NCBI GenBank assembly: GCA_031181145.1
Contig: JAPSLB010000005.1
Location: forward strand, 78,986-142,985
Direction of reading: 5' to 3'
Source of the DNA: Microvirga sp.
GTDB lineage: Bacteria; Pseudomonadota; Alphaproteobacteria; Rhizobiales; Beijerinckiaceae
DNA length: 64,000 nucleotides
The position numbers and the translations under genes are program-made. Under the pieces are notes generated by a model. It ran no database searches. It saw only the letters and a program-made list of their open reading frames with translations, and was not told the origin of the DNA. Below, one piece after another: positions 37,615-46,736 of the stretch. Within the stretch, counting starts at the first letter, position 1. The number at the start of each line of letters is the position of its first letter.

Positions 37615-38346
37615 TCAGGTCGTTCGGCCCTTCTCGATTCCCGTGATCTGCGCCGAGGGCTCTTCAGAGACCCAGCGGTACAGGATGCCTCCCAGAACGC
37701 CACCAATGATAGGCGCCACCCAAAACAGCCAGAGTTGCGTCAGGGCCCACCCGCCGACGAACAAGGCTGGCCCCGTGCTGCGAGCCGGGTTGACGGAGGT
37801 GTTCGTCACCGGGATCCCCACGAGGTGGATCAGCGTCAACCCGAGACCGATGGCGATCGGCGCAAAGCCCACGGGTGCCTTGCCGTGCGTGGCGCCCATA
37901 ATGATGAACAGGAACATCATCGTCAGGACGACTTCCGCCACCAAGCCCGCAAAAAGCGGGTACTTACCGGGTGAGTGGTCACCATACCCGTTGGCCGCGA
38001 AGCCGTTAGCCAGGTCAAAGCCAGGCCCTCCACTCGCAATGAGGTAGAGGACGCCCGCCGCCACGACAGCACCGATGACTTGCGCGATCACGTAAGGGGC
38101 AATCTGCGAGGCGGGAAACCGACCGCCAGCAGCTAGGCCAATGGTCACGGCCGGGTTGAGGTGACACCCCGAGATATGTCCGATCGAGTAGGCCATCGTG
38201 AGCACCGTCAGGCCGAATGCCAAAGACACGCCGAGGAGCCCGATACCCACCTCAGGAAAGGCAGCCGCCAGCACCGCACTCCCGCATCCGGCGAATGTTA
38301 GCCAGAACGTACCGATGCCCTCGGCAATATATTTTCGCATCTCCAT
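37615..38346 (-). CDS. aqpZ: Aquaporin Z
   Basis: 243 aa. A water channel with six helices and both NPA boxes (residues 64-66 in 'HLNPAVT' and 186-188 in 'SVNPARS'). '[19 protein letters not shown]' at the sixth helix is AqpZ-like; the aromatic/Arg filter is consistent with water selectivity. The start at 38346 is set by 'aaggagcg' nine bases upstream. It sits within the decayed tRNA-adjacent zone but is itself intact. Confidence 0.92.
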   Translation of the reverse strand: MEMRKYIAEGIGTFWLTFAGCGSAVLAAAFPEVGIGLLGVSLAFGLTVLTMAYSIGHISGCHLNPAVTIGLAAGGRFPASQIAPYVIAQVIGAVVAAGVLYLIASGGPGFDLANGFAANGYGDHSPGKYPLFAGLVAEVVLTMMFLFIIMGATHGKAPVGFAPIAIGLGLTLIHLVGIPVTNTSVNPARSTGPALFVGGWALTQLWLFWVAPIIGGVLGGILYRWVSEEPSAQITGIEKGRTT

Positions 38347-38807
38347 GAAGCGCTCCTTCGGTTGGTGCCAGCAGACAGGACAAATTTTCTCGGCTTGCAG
38401 CCGTCCGAGCCAGCGGCACCGTAGCAAGACCAAGACCAGCGTAGATGTCGCATCGCAGATGATCACGCTTGCTTTGGCTCGAGTCAAGAATCCTTTCCTG
38501 TTGTGGTTCGATTCTGGCTTTGCACTTTCATCCCCGGCAAGGCTCAATTTTCCCAGTATCAAGACATGCTCCTTCCGCGCTCACATAAAATGTGTGGATT
38601 GATGAAAGTGCTTCACGATCCCCGCCGAGCCTATGACGAGAATGGGGGTGAGATCCCGCCAGCGACTGTCGCTTCAACACGGGATCGTGGAATGAATGCA
38701 GGCACGGCATTGGTGCGGGTCCTGACAACAGCCCGTTTACTTCTCGCCGCTACACACGAGCCAGGCGACGTCGAGGACCAAGCCTCCAAAGAGAACCCCG
38801 TTCGGCT
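38347..38807. other. Intergenic stretch between aqpZ and the IHF-like gene
   Basis: 461 bases. No gene recognised; the right end holds the hairpin at 38794-38824. Confidence 0.45.
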
Positions 38808-38826
38808 CTACCCCGGGCGGGGTTTC
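38794..38826. terminator. Candidate terminator at end of IHF-like gene
   Basis: AACCCCG (38794-38800) pairs with CGGGGTT (38818-38824), with an inner CCCCG/CGGGG option. The hairpin overlaps the last codons of the IHF-like gene. T-rich flanks exist on the plus side (tttcttt). Confidence 0.4.
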
Positions 38827-39122
38827 TTTCTAGTGTCGTTGATGTGAGCCTTGAGAATTGGTGAGGGGTTGAACGTAAAGACCCGCCGCAGGTCGATAGG
38901 CACCTCTACTCCCGTCTTAGGGTTTCGGCCTATTCGCTGGCCCTTCTCGCGTACGGTAAACGTGCCGAATCCCGACAGCTTCATGGTCTTGCCCGCTGCC
39001 AGAGTGGCGCAAATCTCCTCAAGGACCTGCCCGCCCAGTGCGGCGGCCTCGCCTCGGGACAAGCCGAGTTGCTGGCGTACGGTCTCCATCAACTCCTCTC
39101 GGGTTACGTTCTCGCCCGTCAT
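38808..39122 (-). CDS. Integration host factor alpha-like (HU/IHF family) protein
   Basis: 104 aa. The DNA-bending arms and core are visible: 'EELMETVRQQLGLSRGEAAAL', 'GKTMKLSGFGTFTVREKGQR' (split by sense) and 'IGRNPKTGVEVPI'. After that the sequence departs from usual IHF-alpha: 'DLRRVFTFNPSPILK' replaces the common 'SARRVVTFRPSQKLK'. It is therefore likely to be an accessory paralogue rather than the housekeeping ihfA. Confidence 0.8.
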   Translation of the reverse strand: MTGENVTREELMETVRQQLGLSRGEAAALGGQVLEEICATLAAGKTMKLSGFGTFTVREKGQRIGRNPKTGVEVPIDLRRVFTFNPSPILKAHINDTRKKPRPG

Positions 39123-39252
39123 CCTCGTGCTCCCTCCAACGAGATGGACGGCGCTCCCAGCCCTCCGCTGTTGGACAGACTTAGAAGGGCCGATTTGATC
39201 CTCTCTGGCTGCGCTTGGTAAGATGCAGCCGGCCCATGATCCACCTCCGGTC

Positions 39253-39923
39253 TCAGGAGTGAATCACAGCCCTACTCAAGCAGAAGTCCACGAGGCCTGT
39301 TTCCAGTCCGATGCTCCAAGGATCCAGCTTGCCGCCAGGCGACAGAACCAGAAAGCATCCTCGCGCAGCAGCGCGAGGATGCAAGAGGATCAGAACCGCG
39401 ATCTCGGCGGGCAGGAACCGCGCAAGGCTGGCGCGCTCGCTGGCCTCCGTCACGGCGCGCTGAAGCAGGCGGCGGGCCCGCAGTATGACGAGTGCGGTCG
39501 TCGCGCCCGCAAGCGCCAGCATGACGGCGCGGACCAGGTTGGCTGGCAACGAAAGAAGGTCCGTGGCCGCAGGATTTCCCCTGAACGCCGCTGCGTCGGG
39601 AGACGGCAGGAAAACGCTCGCCTGGAACGTCACCGCGACAAGGGCCAACCCGATCACGGTAAGGCCCGTGACCCAGAGCTGGACGTCCGGACGATAGCGC
39701 AGCGCCCCAACGGCAAGCGCCCCAAGCCCGAGCCGCGCCCAGATATCCTCGTATCCCGCGGCAGACGCGATCCGGCCGGATACCAGCAGGCTCGCGGCCA
39801 TGGCGACCGCGACCGCGATGCGGACCCACCCGTGGTGCGCTCCGCCTCGAAGTCGGCCTTGTTCAGAAGGAGCGTGACCGCAGTCGTGCCGATCCGATTC
39901 ATGTCTCGTTTGCCCGACCGCAT
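39253..39923 (-). pseudogene. Truncated cyclase-like membrane protein
   Basis: Minus strand: 'MNRIGTTAVTLLLNKADFEA' (from 39902) then a frameshift near 39835, continuing 'VAMAASLLVSGRIASAAGYE' and several hydrophobic segments, then 'LLQRAVTEASERASLARFLP', 'AEIAVL'. This is the layout of the membrane region and linker in front of class III nucleotidyl cyclases in rhizobia. The catalytic domain is missing; the frame runs on into unrelated codons near 39395. Confidence 0.5.
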
Positions 39924-41158
39924 CAGTGCCCGCTGAACACGAGGAGCTGGATCGGCAGGATCAGCGCCTGGATCCGCAGGATGGCGGCATGGACGACCCC
40001 GACAGCGTCGACCGCGTGCAGGACCAGCCCCTTGGTGGCACCGACCTCGCCCGAGGCGATCCGGTCGTGGTTGCTGGTGTAAGCGTTGGCGATGCAGGAA
40101 CTGCCGGGCGTCACCCCGCGGAGCCCGCCCTCGTAGAGGGGCTCAAGATAGACCAGGATCGTTCCCGGCCGCCGCACCTGCTGAGGGTCAACCAACTGCT
40201 CGCCGCCGCGGAACTGGCCGGCCGCAATCGCGTCCTGCACTCCCGTCACCACCATCGGGATCACTGTCCAGGGCTTCGACAGGCACGTTGCCTCGGCCAC
40301 CATCCCGACCTTCATCACCTGCGCCTCGATCTGGTCGAAACCGGCGATGAGGGCCTGTCGCCCGGCTCCTTCCGGGATCAGGACTCCGGCCGGCCGCATG
40401 AACGGATTGACGATGTCGCCCACCCGCAACGTGAACTGCTCCACGCGACCGTTGACGCCGGCCCGGACGACGGACTTTGCCAGCTCCGCCTCCGCCTGGG
40501 CCAGGGCGGCCTCGGCACTGGCCTTCTGGGCCGGGAGAAGCGTTGAGATCTGGGCCTCTGCCGACTGCTTGGCAGCGCTCGCGGCATCGATCGTGCCCTG
40601 GCGTCCCCGCATGTCCACCTGGAGCCGCTCGATGTCTCGGGCGGCGACGGCGCCCGGATTGCGCCTCGTGATCTCCTGCTTGGTCGCCAAGTCGTCCGCA
40701 GCCTGCTGGTAGGCGCTACGGGCCTCCTGGATCCTGCCTTCGGCCACGGCGACGTCAGAGCGCGCCACCACCAGCGCGGCCTCGACCTCAGCGATCTTGC
40801 GCCGGGCGGCCTCCGCAGCCGCTTCCTGCGTCGCGCTGTCGAGCCGGAAGATCGGCGCCCCCTGTTTCACTTCGCCCGTCACACCAGGGACGTAGACCTC
40901 GGCGACCCGGCCGTTGATCTCGGGCACGATCGGCACGGATCGGTAGAACAGGGTGGCGCTGCTCGTGGAGGGATGATTGTAGAAGATGACGGTGATCATC
41001 CCCACGGTCAGCATCAGGCAGGTCACGATGCCCCAGCGCAGTTCGTACCATACCGAGTAGAGCGTGATCTCCCGGCCGAGCCGCTTGCCCTGGGCATAGC
41101 GGCGGTAGAGATAGTCCGGCAAGATCGTCAGGAGGGAACAGAGAAGAAGTTCAAGCAT
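39923..41158 (-). CDS. HlyD family secretion/membrane fusion protein
   Basis: 411 aa. Two N-terminal hydrophobic helices (residues about 3-18 and 45-65) precede a lipoyl-like half ('VPEINGRVAEVYVPGVTGEV'), a long coiled-coil hairpin (about 115-245, 'AEARRKIAEVEAALVVA...') and the second half ('GRVEQFTLRVGDIVNPFM'). The double N-terminal helix recalls YiaV-type MFPs paired with a small DUF3302-like partner. The upstream gene overlaps it by eight bases and encodes a two-helix membrane protein that would fit that role. Exported compound unknown. Confidence 0.8.
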   Translation of the reverse strand: MLELLLCSLLTILPDYLYRRYAQGKRLGREITLYSVWYELRWGIVTCLMLTVGMITVIFYNHPSTSSATLFYRSVPIVPEINGRVAEVYVPGVTGEVKQGAPIFRLDSATQEAAAEAARRKIAEVEAALVVARSDVAVAEGRIQEARSAYQQAADDLATKQEITRRNPGAVAARDIERLQVDMRGRQGTIDAASAAKQSAEAQISTLLPAQKASAEAALAQAEAELAKSVVRAGVNGRVEQFTLRVGDIVNPFMRPAGVLIPEGAGRQALIAGFDQIEAQVMKVGMVAEATCLSKPWTVIPMVVTGVQDAIAAGQFRGGEQLVDPQQVRRPGTILVYLEPLYEGGLRGVTPGSSCIANAYTSNHDRIASGEVGATKGLVLHAVDAVGVVHAAILRIQALILPIQLLVFSGH

Positions 41159-41651
41159 GGCGCACCTCCTTTTGCGGCACCCGGGAGGGAACCACGGCCG
41201 TCGGCACCTCGGGTGCGCTTTCGGCCGATGCGGTGTCGGCAGTCGTCCCCGCCGGCGCGCTGATGACAGGGACATTGTCCGGACCGTCGAACGCGCCCTC
41301 ACCCGGCTTGATGCCGGCGATCCTCTCCAGCGATCCCGCCATCCGGCGCAGCGGCCAGCCGATGTCGGGAAGGTCGACCAGGGCAAGCAGCAGCCCCGCC
41401 ACCCAGAAGGCATGAATGTGCGTGAACAGGGCCAGCAGGCCCAGCACGGCGACGATCTCGAACTGGATCTTCTGGGATTTGTGCGCCATGCGCTCGGGCA
41501 GCGTGTGCAGCCGCAGGAACAGGAGACCGACCGCCAGCACGGCGAGTACCAGAAGGATGGCGATCACGACCATGAGAACGTCAGTGTCGCCGGGCCCGGC
41601 AATGAAGGCCGGAAGATCATGGGGGGCTGCCGGGTGATGCACTTCAGTCAT
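41151..41651 (-). CDS. Inner-membrane partner protein of the HlyD-like protein
   Basis: 166 aa. Two membrane helices (residues about 24-46, 'LMVVIAILLVLAVLAVGLLF', and 65-92, 'VAVLGLLALFTHIHAFWVAG') are joined by 'LPERMAHKSQKIQFE', a loop typical of DUF3302/YiaW-like proteins. A Pro/Ala-rich tail follows. Translation is coupled to the membrane-fusion gene by overlap. The family call is by layout only. Confidence 0.6.
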   Translation of the reverse strand: MTEVHHPAAPHDLPAFIAGPGDTDVLMVVIAILLVLAVLAVGLLFLRLHTLPERMAHKSQKIQFEIVAVLGLLALFTHIHAFWVAGLLLALVDLPDIGWPLRRMAGSLERIAGIKPGEGAFDGPDNVPVISAPAGTTADTASAESAPEVPTAVVPSRVPQKEVRHA

Positions 41652-41724
41652 GCCACTCCTCCTCTAGGATTCTGTCCGGTCGATGCACCCCAACCTCCTT
41701 GCGACGCAGCCTTCGGACCGCCTT

Positions 41725-43995
41725 CTACTCCGCCGCCCCGGGGGGCTTGACGAGATGCAGCCCTTCGAACGCCGCCGCCGCAGTCTCACCGCCGCTGGCG
41801 ACCTGCACCGTCGGAAAGGCGAACCGGATGCCGTTCTCGTCGAACGCTTGCTTGATGCGGGCGAAGGCCTTGCGGCGGATCACGAACTGCTCGCCCGGCC
41901 GCGCGGTCATCTTGCAGCGGATCTTGATCGCATACTCGCCGAACTGCTCCACGCCCTGCATCTTCAGCGGCTCGATGATGTTGGGGGCGAAGGCCGGGTC
42001 CTCGGCCATCTCCTGCCCGATCCTCTTGATCAGCTTGCGGGCCTTCTCGAGGTCGGTGTCGTAGGTGACGCTGATCTCGAACTTGTCGATCACCCAGTCC
42101 CGGCTCATGTTCTGCACCGCCCCGAGCTGGCCGAACGGCACCGTGTAGACCGGCCCGCGATGATGCCGCAGCTTCACGGAGCGCAAGGAGAAGGACTCGA
42201 CCGTGCCCTTGTAGCTGCCGCTCTGGATGTACTCGCCGACCCGAAAGGCATCGTCGAGCAGGTAGAACACGCCGCTGATGATGTCCTTGACCAGCGTCTG
42301 CGAACCGAACCCGACGGCAACCCCGACGACCCCCGCGCCCGCGATCAGGGGCCCGATCTGAACTCCGAGTGCCGACAGCACCATCAGGACCGCCACCACG
42401 GCCACGACGGCAAAGAGTACATTGCGGAAGATCGGCAGCAGCGTGCGCAGCCGGGCCTGGCGCGAGGCGGCCTCGCCGCCTTGAGCCGCGCCGACTTCCG
42501 TCTGGGCGAGACGCCGATCGATGAGAGTCTTCGTCACCTGCCAGACAAGATCGGCGACGAGCAGGATGACCACGCTGCTCAGCACGCCCCGCAGGAGACG
42601 AGTCGGCAGCGTGTCGCGGCTGGTCATCTCGACAAGGTCGATGCGCCAGACATGTGCCAGCAGCAGGACGGCACCGACAATCAGGAGCGCCCGCACGCCA
42701 CGATCGAGATAGACCGCCGTGAGGCTCCGCTCGCCGGGTGCGGCCGATCCGTCCGGCGTGCCAACCGCCCGATGGGCGACCCGCTCGGCGACCCTGATGG
42801 CTGCCGGAAGGAGGAGCGCCACGGTCCCGAGCCAGAACAAGCCCGTGAGTCCCGCAACCCAGAGGCCCCACAGCAGCACGAGGCAGATGGACAGGAGACC
42901 GGCCCCTACCATATGCGACACCTGCCAGGAAGCGACCTCCCCCGGAGAGGCCTCGGAGACAGGCCGTGGGCGTGTCCAAGCCACATTCAAGGCAATCGCC
43001 AGGAGCCCGAGGCCAAGGGCATAGGCCACTACCATGCGTGCTTCCGGCGAAAAGCCTATGACCCGGAGCACGTCGACGCTCGCCCAGCCGAACGTAAACC
43101 ACCCGACGAACAGCCCGAGGCGCCACATCCAGAACCGCGCCGCCTCCGTGCCCATCGGAATGAGGCGGAGGCGCTCAATCTCATCCGAAGCTTTGAGCGT
43201 GGGCGCCAGCACGAAGCGGCCACCCACGAGGGCAAGACGCAGCACAACGGCAGCTGCCAGATACGCCACCACAATCTGCTGCAGGATCTGCGGCCAGTCG
43301 AAGGCCAGGAAGGCGCCGATGCTTCCGAATGCGAAGATCAGAACCCCGGACGCATCAATGCCAAGTCGGGCGGCCAGTGTCCGCAGGCGCCTGGACACGG
43401 TCGCCTCGGGGTGCGAGAGGCCCACCCGGACTTGAGAGGAGGCTCGTCGGAAAATCCACTCGGATCCACCCCCCAGTGCCAGGAAGGCTGCCGCGAGGAT
43501 GAGCACGGCAGAACCGCTCCGCCCCCGAAGCTCGCCGAGGAGACGGAGGCGGGCCTGCCGGAACTCATCGTGCAAACGCGGCACGGCTGCCGCCAGGGAG
43601 GCCAGATGCTCCTGAAGGTTTGTGATGCGCCGCGTCATCATCCCAGATGTCGTGGTCGGCGCGTCCGAAGCAGCCGTCACGATCTTGGATTCCTGCTGCT
43701 CGTCCGCCCACGCCCGCACGACGGGATCCTGCATCAGGTCCAGCAATTGCCTGACCTGCGCCGGAGGAGCACCGGCGGACGGCGCAGGCTGGGCGTAGGC
43801 GGGCAGGAGTCCTGTCAGGACGCAAAGCACGATGGCCAATCCATACAAGAGGCCTGCCGACATGACGAACACGGCTTGGCCTCCTTCGCGAGCCAGGGAC
43901 CGCAGCAGGTCTACCGCGTTGCAAGGACAGGTGCCGACCGCGTGTCCTTCCAGGACGTTGCTGGCAAGCGCTGTCGGAATGACTCGTGGGGTCAT
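41725..43995 (-). CDS. Large mechanosensitive channel of the MscS family
   Basis: 756 aa if started at 43995; an alternative start at 43863 gives 712 aa beginning with a clean signal peptide ('LYGLAIVLCVLTGLLPAYAQ'). A periplasmic N-terminal region and about ten membrane helices lead to the MscS core near the C-terminus: pore helix 'GAGVVGVAVGFGSQTLVKDI' (about 551-570), 'GVFYLLDDAFRVGEYIQ', then the beta and alpha/beta domains to about 735. Such channels release solutes on hypo-osmotic shock. Large N-terminal extensions are typical of MscK/YbiO-like members. Confidence 0.87.
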   Translation of the reverse strand: MTPRVIPTALASNVLEGHAVGTCPCNAVDLLRSLAREGGQAVFVMSAGLLYGLAIVLCVLTGLLPAYAQPAPSAGAPPAQVRQLLDLMQDPVVRAWADEQQESKIVTAASDAPTTTSGMMTRRITNLQEHLASLAAAVPRLHDEFRQARLRLLGELRGRSGSAVLILAAAFLALGGGSEWIFRRASSQVRVGLSHPEATVSRRLRTLAARLGIDASGVLIFAFGSIGAFLAFDWPQILQQIVVAYLAAAVVLRLALVGGRFVLAPTLKASDEIERLRLIPMGTEAARFWMWRLGLFVGWFTFGWASVDVLRVIGFSPEARMVVAYALGLGLLAIALNVAWTRPRPVSEASPGEVASWQVSHMVGAGLLSICLVLLWGLWVAGLTGLFWLGTVALLLPAAIRVAERVAHRAVGTPDGSAAPGERSLTAVYLDRGVRALLIVGAVLLLAHVWRIDLVEMTSRDTLPTRLLRGVLSSVVILLVADLVWQVTKTLIDRRLAQTEVGAAQGGEAASRQARLRTLLPIFRNVLFAVVAVVAVLMVLSALGVQIGPLIAGAGVVGVAVGFGSQTLVKDIISGVFYLLDDAFRVGEYIQSGSYKGTVESFSLRSVKLRHHRGPVYTVPFGQLGAVQNMSRDWVIDKFEISVTYDTDLEKARKLIKRIGQEMAEDPAFAPNIIEPLKMQGVEQFGEYAIKIRCKMTARPGEQFVIRRKAFARIKQAFDENGIRFAFPTVQVASGGETAAAAFEGLHLVKPPGAAE

Positions 43996-44011
43996 TGGAA
44001 CGCCACCGGTT

Positions 44012-44359
44012 CTAGTGAGGCGCACGCCGACGGCGCGGCTCGGCCGCTGGAGCGGTCCCCTGTGCCATTTGCAAGCACGTGAGCATGTCGACATAGCTCG
44101 GCGATCCGCCGATCTGGGCTTCCCCCGCGCAGGTCTCGCGGTGGGCTGCCGCCGCACCGCTCCACATTCCCTGGAGCTGGCGCTCCGCATCCCTTTCGTC
44201 CCGCATGCAGCCCTCGAACGGATTGGCATCCTCCGCAAGCAGGCGCGGCGCGGCCCGGCACGTTGTCTCGATGTCGAGCCGGGGGAGCTGCTGTGCCGCA
44301 GCAGGGGACATCAGGAACGCGCCCCACAGGAGCAGGCAATTCGGCAGACGGGTTCTCAT
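44012..44359 (-). CDS. Small secreted Cys-containing hypothetical protein
   Basis: 115 aa. Signal peptide residues 1-22 (ending 'AAAQ'), then a helical domain with four Cys (about 34, 51, 77, 94) consistent with two disulfides; the stretch 'CMRDERDAERQLQGMWSGA' is a recurring pattern in small periplasmic proteins of rhizobia. Function unknown. It lies 16 bp upstream of the MscS gene on the same strand. Confidence 0.65.
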   Translation of the reverse strand: MRTRLPNCLLLWGAFLMSPAAAQQLPRLDIETTCRAAPRLLAEDANPFEGCMRDERDAERQLQGMWSGAAAAHRETCAGEAQIGGSPSYVDMLTCLQMAQGTAPAAEPRRRRAPH

Positions 44360-44368
44360 GACAGCCTC

Positions 44369-44617
44369 CTATCCTTGTGCGTGCCGATCCAGCTCGGCCG
44401 CGAGTTCAGCCGCGAGATCCCTCACGAGGATCCGGTACTCGTCGCAGCGTTCCGCCCCCACGGGGGAATTCGAGCGCTCCCACCGCGCCAGGGCAGCCTG
44501 TGCCTCTGTGAGATCCTCACAGAGTGACCGGAAGTTGTCGTCCGTCCGAGCCAGTTCCTTGATGGCATGTCCCCGGTCCGGGAAATGGGCGATGGCGGCC
44601 TGGACGGCGTGATGCAT
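44369..44617 (-). CDS. Small hypothetical helical protein
   Basis: 82 aa, soluble, mostly helical ('HHAVQAAIAHFPDRGHAIKE', 'EDLTEAQAALARWE', 'RDLAAELAAELDRHAQG'). No signal or membrane segment. I do not recognise the family. It is first of the four- to five-gene minus-strand run leading to the MscS and HlyD-like genes, and is divergent from the TPR protein at 44764. Confidence 0.55.
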   Translation of the reverse strand: MHHAVQAAIAHFPDRGHAIKELARTDDNFRSLCEDLTEAQAALARWERSNSPVGAERCDEYRILVRDLAAELAAELDRHAQG

Positions 44618-44763
44618 GGCGTAACCCCGTTGCCGGGCTGGGACAGCGCAAGTGCGCCTTCGCACGCTTGCCAGCATCGCCCCATACCGCACGCATGGGG
44701 AGTATGTTACTGTAGGTTACGGGAAGAGGCGTCTCACGGCGCCTGCGAACAACGGACCGATCC

Positions 44764-46602
44764 ATGCTCGGCGGAGGCGACGGCACTGTTGGTGCCTCGC
44801 CGCAGGCGCAGTCGCCGCCCGCGGCGGAGGACGTGCGCGCCCAGCTCGACATTCTCCTCGCCAGCCCTGACCTCGACGCCCCCGCGCGGGCGCGCCGGTT
44901 CCTGCGCTATGTCGTCGAGGAGACGCTCGCCGGCCGCGCCGACCGTATCAAGGCCTATGCCATCGGCACCGAGGTGTTCGAGCGGAGTTCGGACTTCGAT
45001 GCCCAAAGCGATCCGGTCGTGCGGATCGAGGCCGGACGGCTCCGCCGAGCCCTGGAGCGCTACTATCTCTCGGATGGTCTGTCGGACTCGGTGGTCATCA
45101 CCATTCCCAAGGGTGCGTACGTTCCACACTTCACCTGGCGCACGCCCGGCGGCTCGGATGATGCCGCGGATCCTATCGTTCCACCAACCAAGAATGCCTC
45201 CGCTGTACCTCTCCAGCGGCGCTGGGGCCTCCGGCTCGGTGCGGCGGCCATCGTGGTCGCAATCCTCGCCCTCCTCGGCGGGCTTGCCTTTTGGGGCGCG
45301 TGGCGCGACGGCGCGTCCCGCACGCCGCAGGCATCGGCTCCTTTGTCTCCCGGCGGACCGACGCTTGTCGTGATGCCGTTTGCGGCCCTAGGCGAGCCCT
45401 CGCTGGCCAGGGCCTACGCGGACGGCCTGACCGAGGAGGTCCTGAGCCAGTTCGCCCGCTTCAAGGAGATCACCGTCCTCGGGCGGGAGACGTCGCGCAG
45501 CATCCCGCCGGGTGCGGATGCCGCCCACATCCGCCGCGACCTCGGCGTCCGCTACGTGCTCGAGGGCAGCGTCCGGGCCGCGGAGCACCGCCTGCGCATC
45601 ACGGGTCGGCTCCTCGATGCGGAGACCGGCGCCGTCCTGTGGTCGCAGACTTACGATGAGGACTTGCAGGTCCGTGATCTCTTCACGATCCAGGACGAAG
45701 TCGCGCGCAGGGTCGCGACCGCGGTAGCACAGCCCTACGGCATCATCCAACGGGCTTATCAGTCCCGGACCGGAGCCCGCCCGCCCGACGACTTGGAAGC
45801 CTACGGATGCACGCTCCGGTTCTACGATTACCGCGCCGCCCTGTCCGACGAGAGCCATGCTGCGATCCGGACCTGCCTGGAGCAAGCCGTAGCGCTCCAT
45901 CCGGAATACGCGACCGCTTGGGCGATGCTGTCCGTCCTGTATCTCGACGAGGATCGGTTCGGGTTCAATCCGAGGGCGGGGTCCAGCACCCCGATCCAAC
46001 GCTCGCTCGAGGCCGCCCGTCGGGCGATCCGACTCGACCCAGAGAACGTGCGCTCGCTCCAGGCCCTGATGGTGGCGCTGTTCTTCGCCCAGCAACCTGC
46101 CGAGGCGCTGGAGGTCGGCGAACGGGCGGTGGCGCTCAACCCGAACGACACCGAGCTGCTCGGCGAGTTCGGAACCCGGCTGAGCCAAGCAGGAGCCTGG
46201 CAGCGCGGAGCCGAATTGCTGGAACAGGCGCTCGCCCGCAACCCGGGCCATTCCGGCTATTACAGCGGCACGCTGGCGGTCTATGCCTACATGCAGCGCG
46301 ACTACGCCCGCGCCGAAAGCCTGATCCGGCAGGCGGCGCTGGAGAAGTTCCCCCTCTACCATTTCGTCGCCGCCGTGATCTACGCCCAGCTCGGCAAAGC
46401 TTCGGAGGCCGCCGAGGCCCGTGACGAGTTCCTGCGCATGCGCCCGACTATCTTCGAGCGCTGGGATGAGGAAATGGCCAAGCGGAACTACCGACCCGAG
46501 GATGCGGCCCATTTCGCCGAGGGAGCGCGCAAGGCCGGCTTCCCGGTACCGGCCCGGACGGCTGCGGAAGCAGCCCTACAGGCAACGCCATCCCAGCGGT
46601 GA
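44764..46602 (+). CDS. TPR membrane protein with FlgO/TolB-like domain (cyclase-associated type)
   Basis: 612 aa. Residues 20-125 form a conserved N-terminal module ('LRYVVEETLAGRADRIKAYA', 'VFERSSDFDAQSDPVVRIEA') often found in proteins annotated as adenylate cyclases of rhizobia. One membrane helix lies at about 157-179. Residues 195-310 resemble the FlgO/TolB-N-like domain ('LVVMPFAALGEP', 'YVLEGSVRAAEHRLRITGRL'), and 350-590 are TPR-like repeats. There is no cyclase catalytic domain. The N-terminal part is probably cytoplasmic and the rest periplasmic; a sensing or scaffold role is inference. Confidence 0.75.
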   Translation: MLGGGDGTVGASPQAQSPPAAEDVRAQLDILLASPDLDAPARARRFLRYVVEETLAGRADRIKAYAIGTEVFERSSDFDAQSDPVVRIEAGRLRRALERYYLSDGLSDSVVITIPKGAYVPHFTWRTPGGSDDAADPIVPPTKNASAVPLQRRWGLRLGAAAIVVAILALLGGLAFWGAWRDGASRTPQASAPLSPGGPTLVVMPFAALGEPSLARAYADGLTEEVLSQFARFKEITVLGRETSRSIPPGADAAHIRRDLGVRYVLEGSVRAAEHRLRITGRLLDAETGAVLWSQTYDEDLQVRDLFTIQDEVARRVATAVAQPYGIIQRAYQSRTGARPPDDLEAYGCTLRFYDYRAALSDESHAAIRTCLEQAVALHPEYATAWAMLSVLYLDEDRFGFNPRAGSSTPIQRSLEAARRAIRLDPENVRSLQALMVALFFAQQPAEALEVGERAVALNPNDTELLGEFGTRLSQAGAWQRGAELLEQALARNPGHSGYYSGTLAVYAYMQRDYARAESLIRQAALEKFPLYHFVAAVIYAQLGKASEAAEARDEFLRMRPTIFERWDEEMAKRNYRPEDAAHFAEGARKAGFPVPARTAAEAALQATPSQR

Positions 46603-46736
46603 GCGCCGATCCCTCCACGTAAACTACACGATGCTACAGGCGTGGCGGTCGCTTCGTTGCTAGCGTCCGGTCAGTGCGCAGCAGGTGTCCGTTCGGGCCC
46701 CATCGACATGCTCGCACCTTCTGACGGAGGTCGTTC

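Noticed and set aside
41683..44082. Open plus-strand reading of about 800 codons
   Set aside because: It is the complement of the MscS gene, with Arg/His/Gln/Pro-rich sequence and no domain; the minus strand shows a clear channel.
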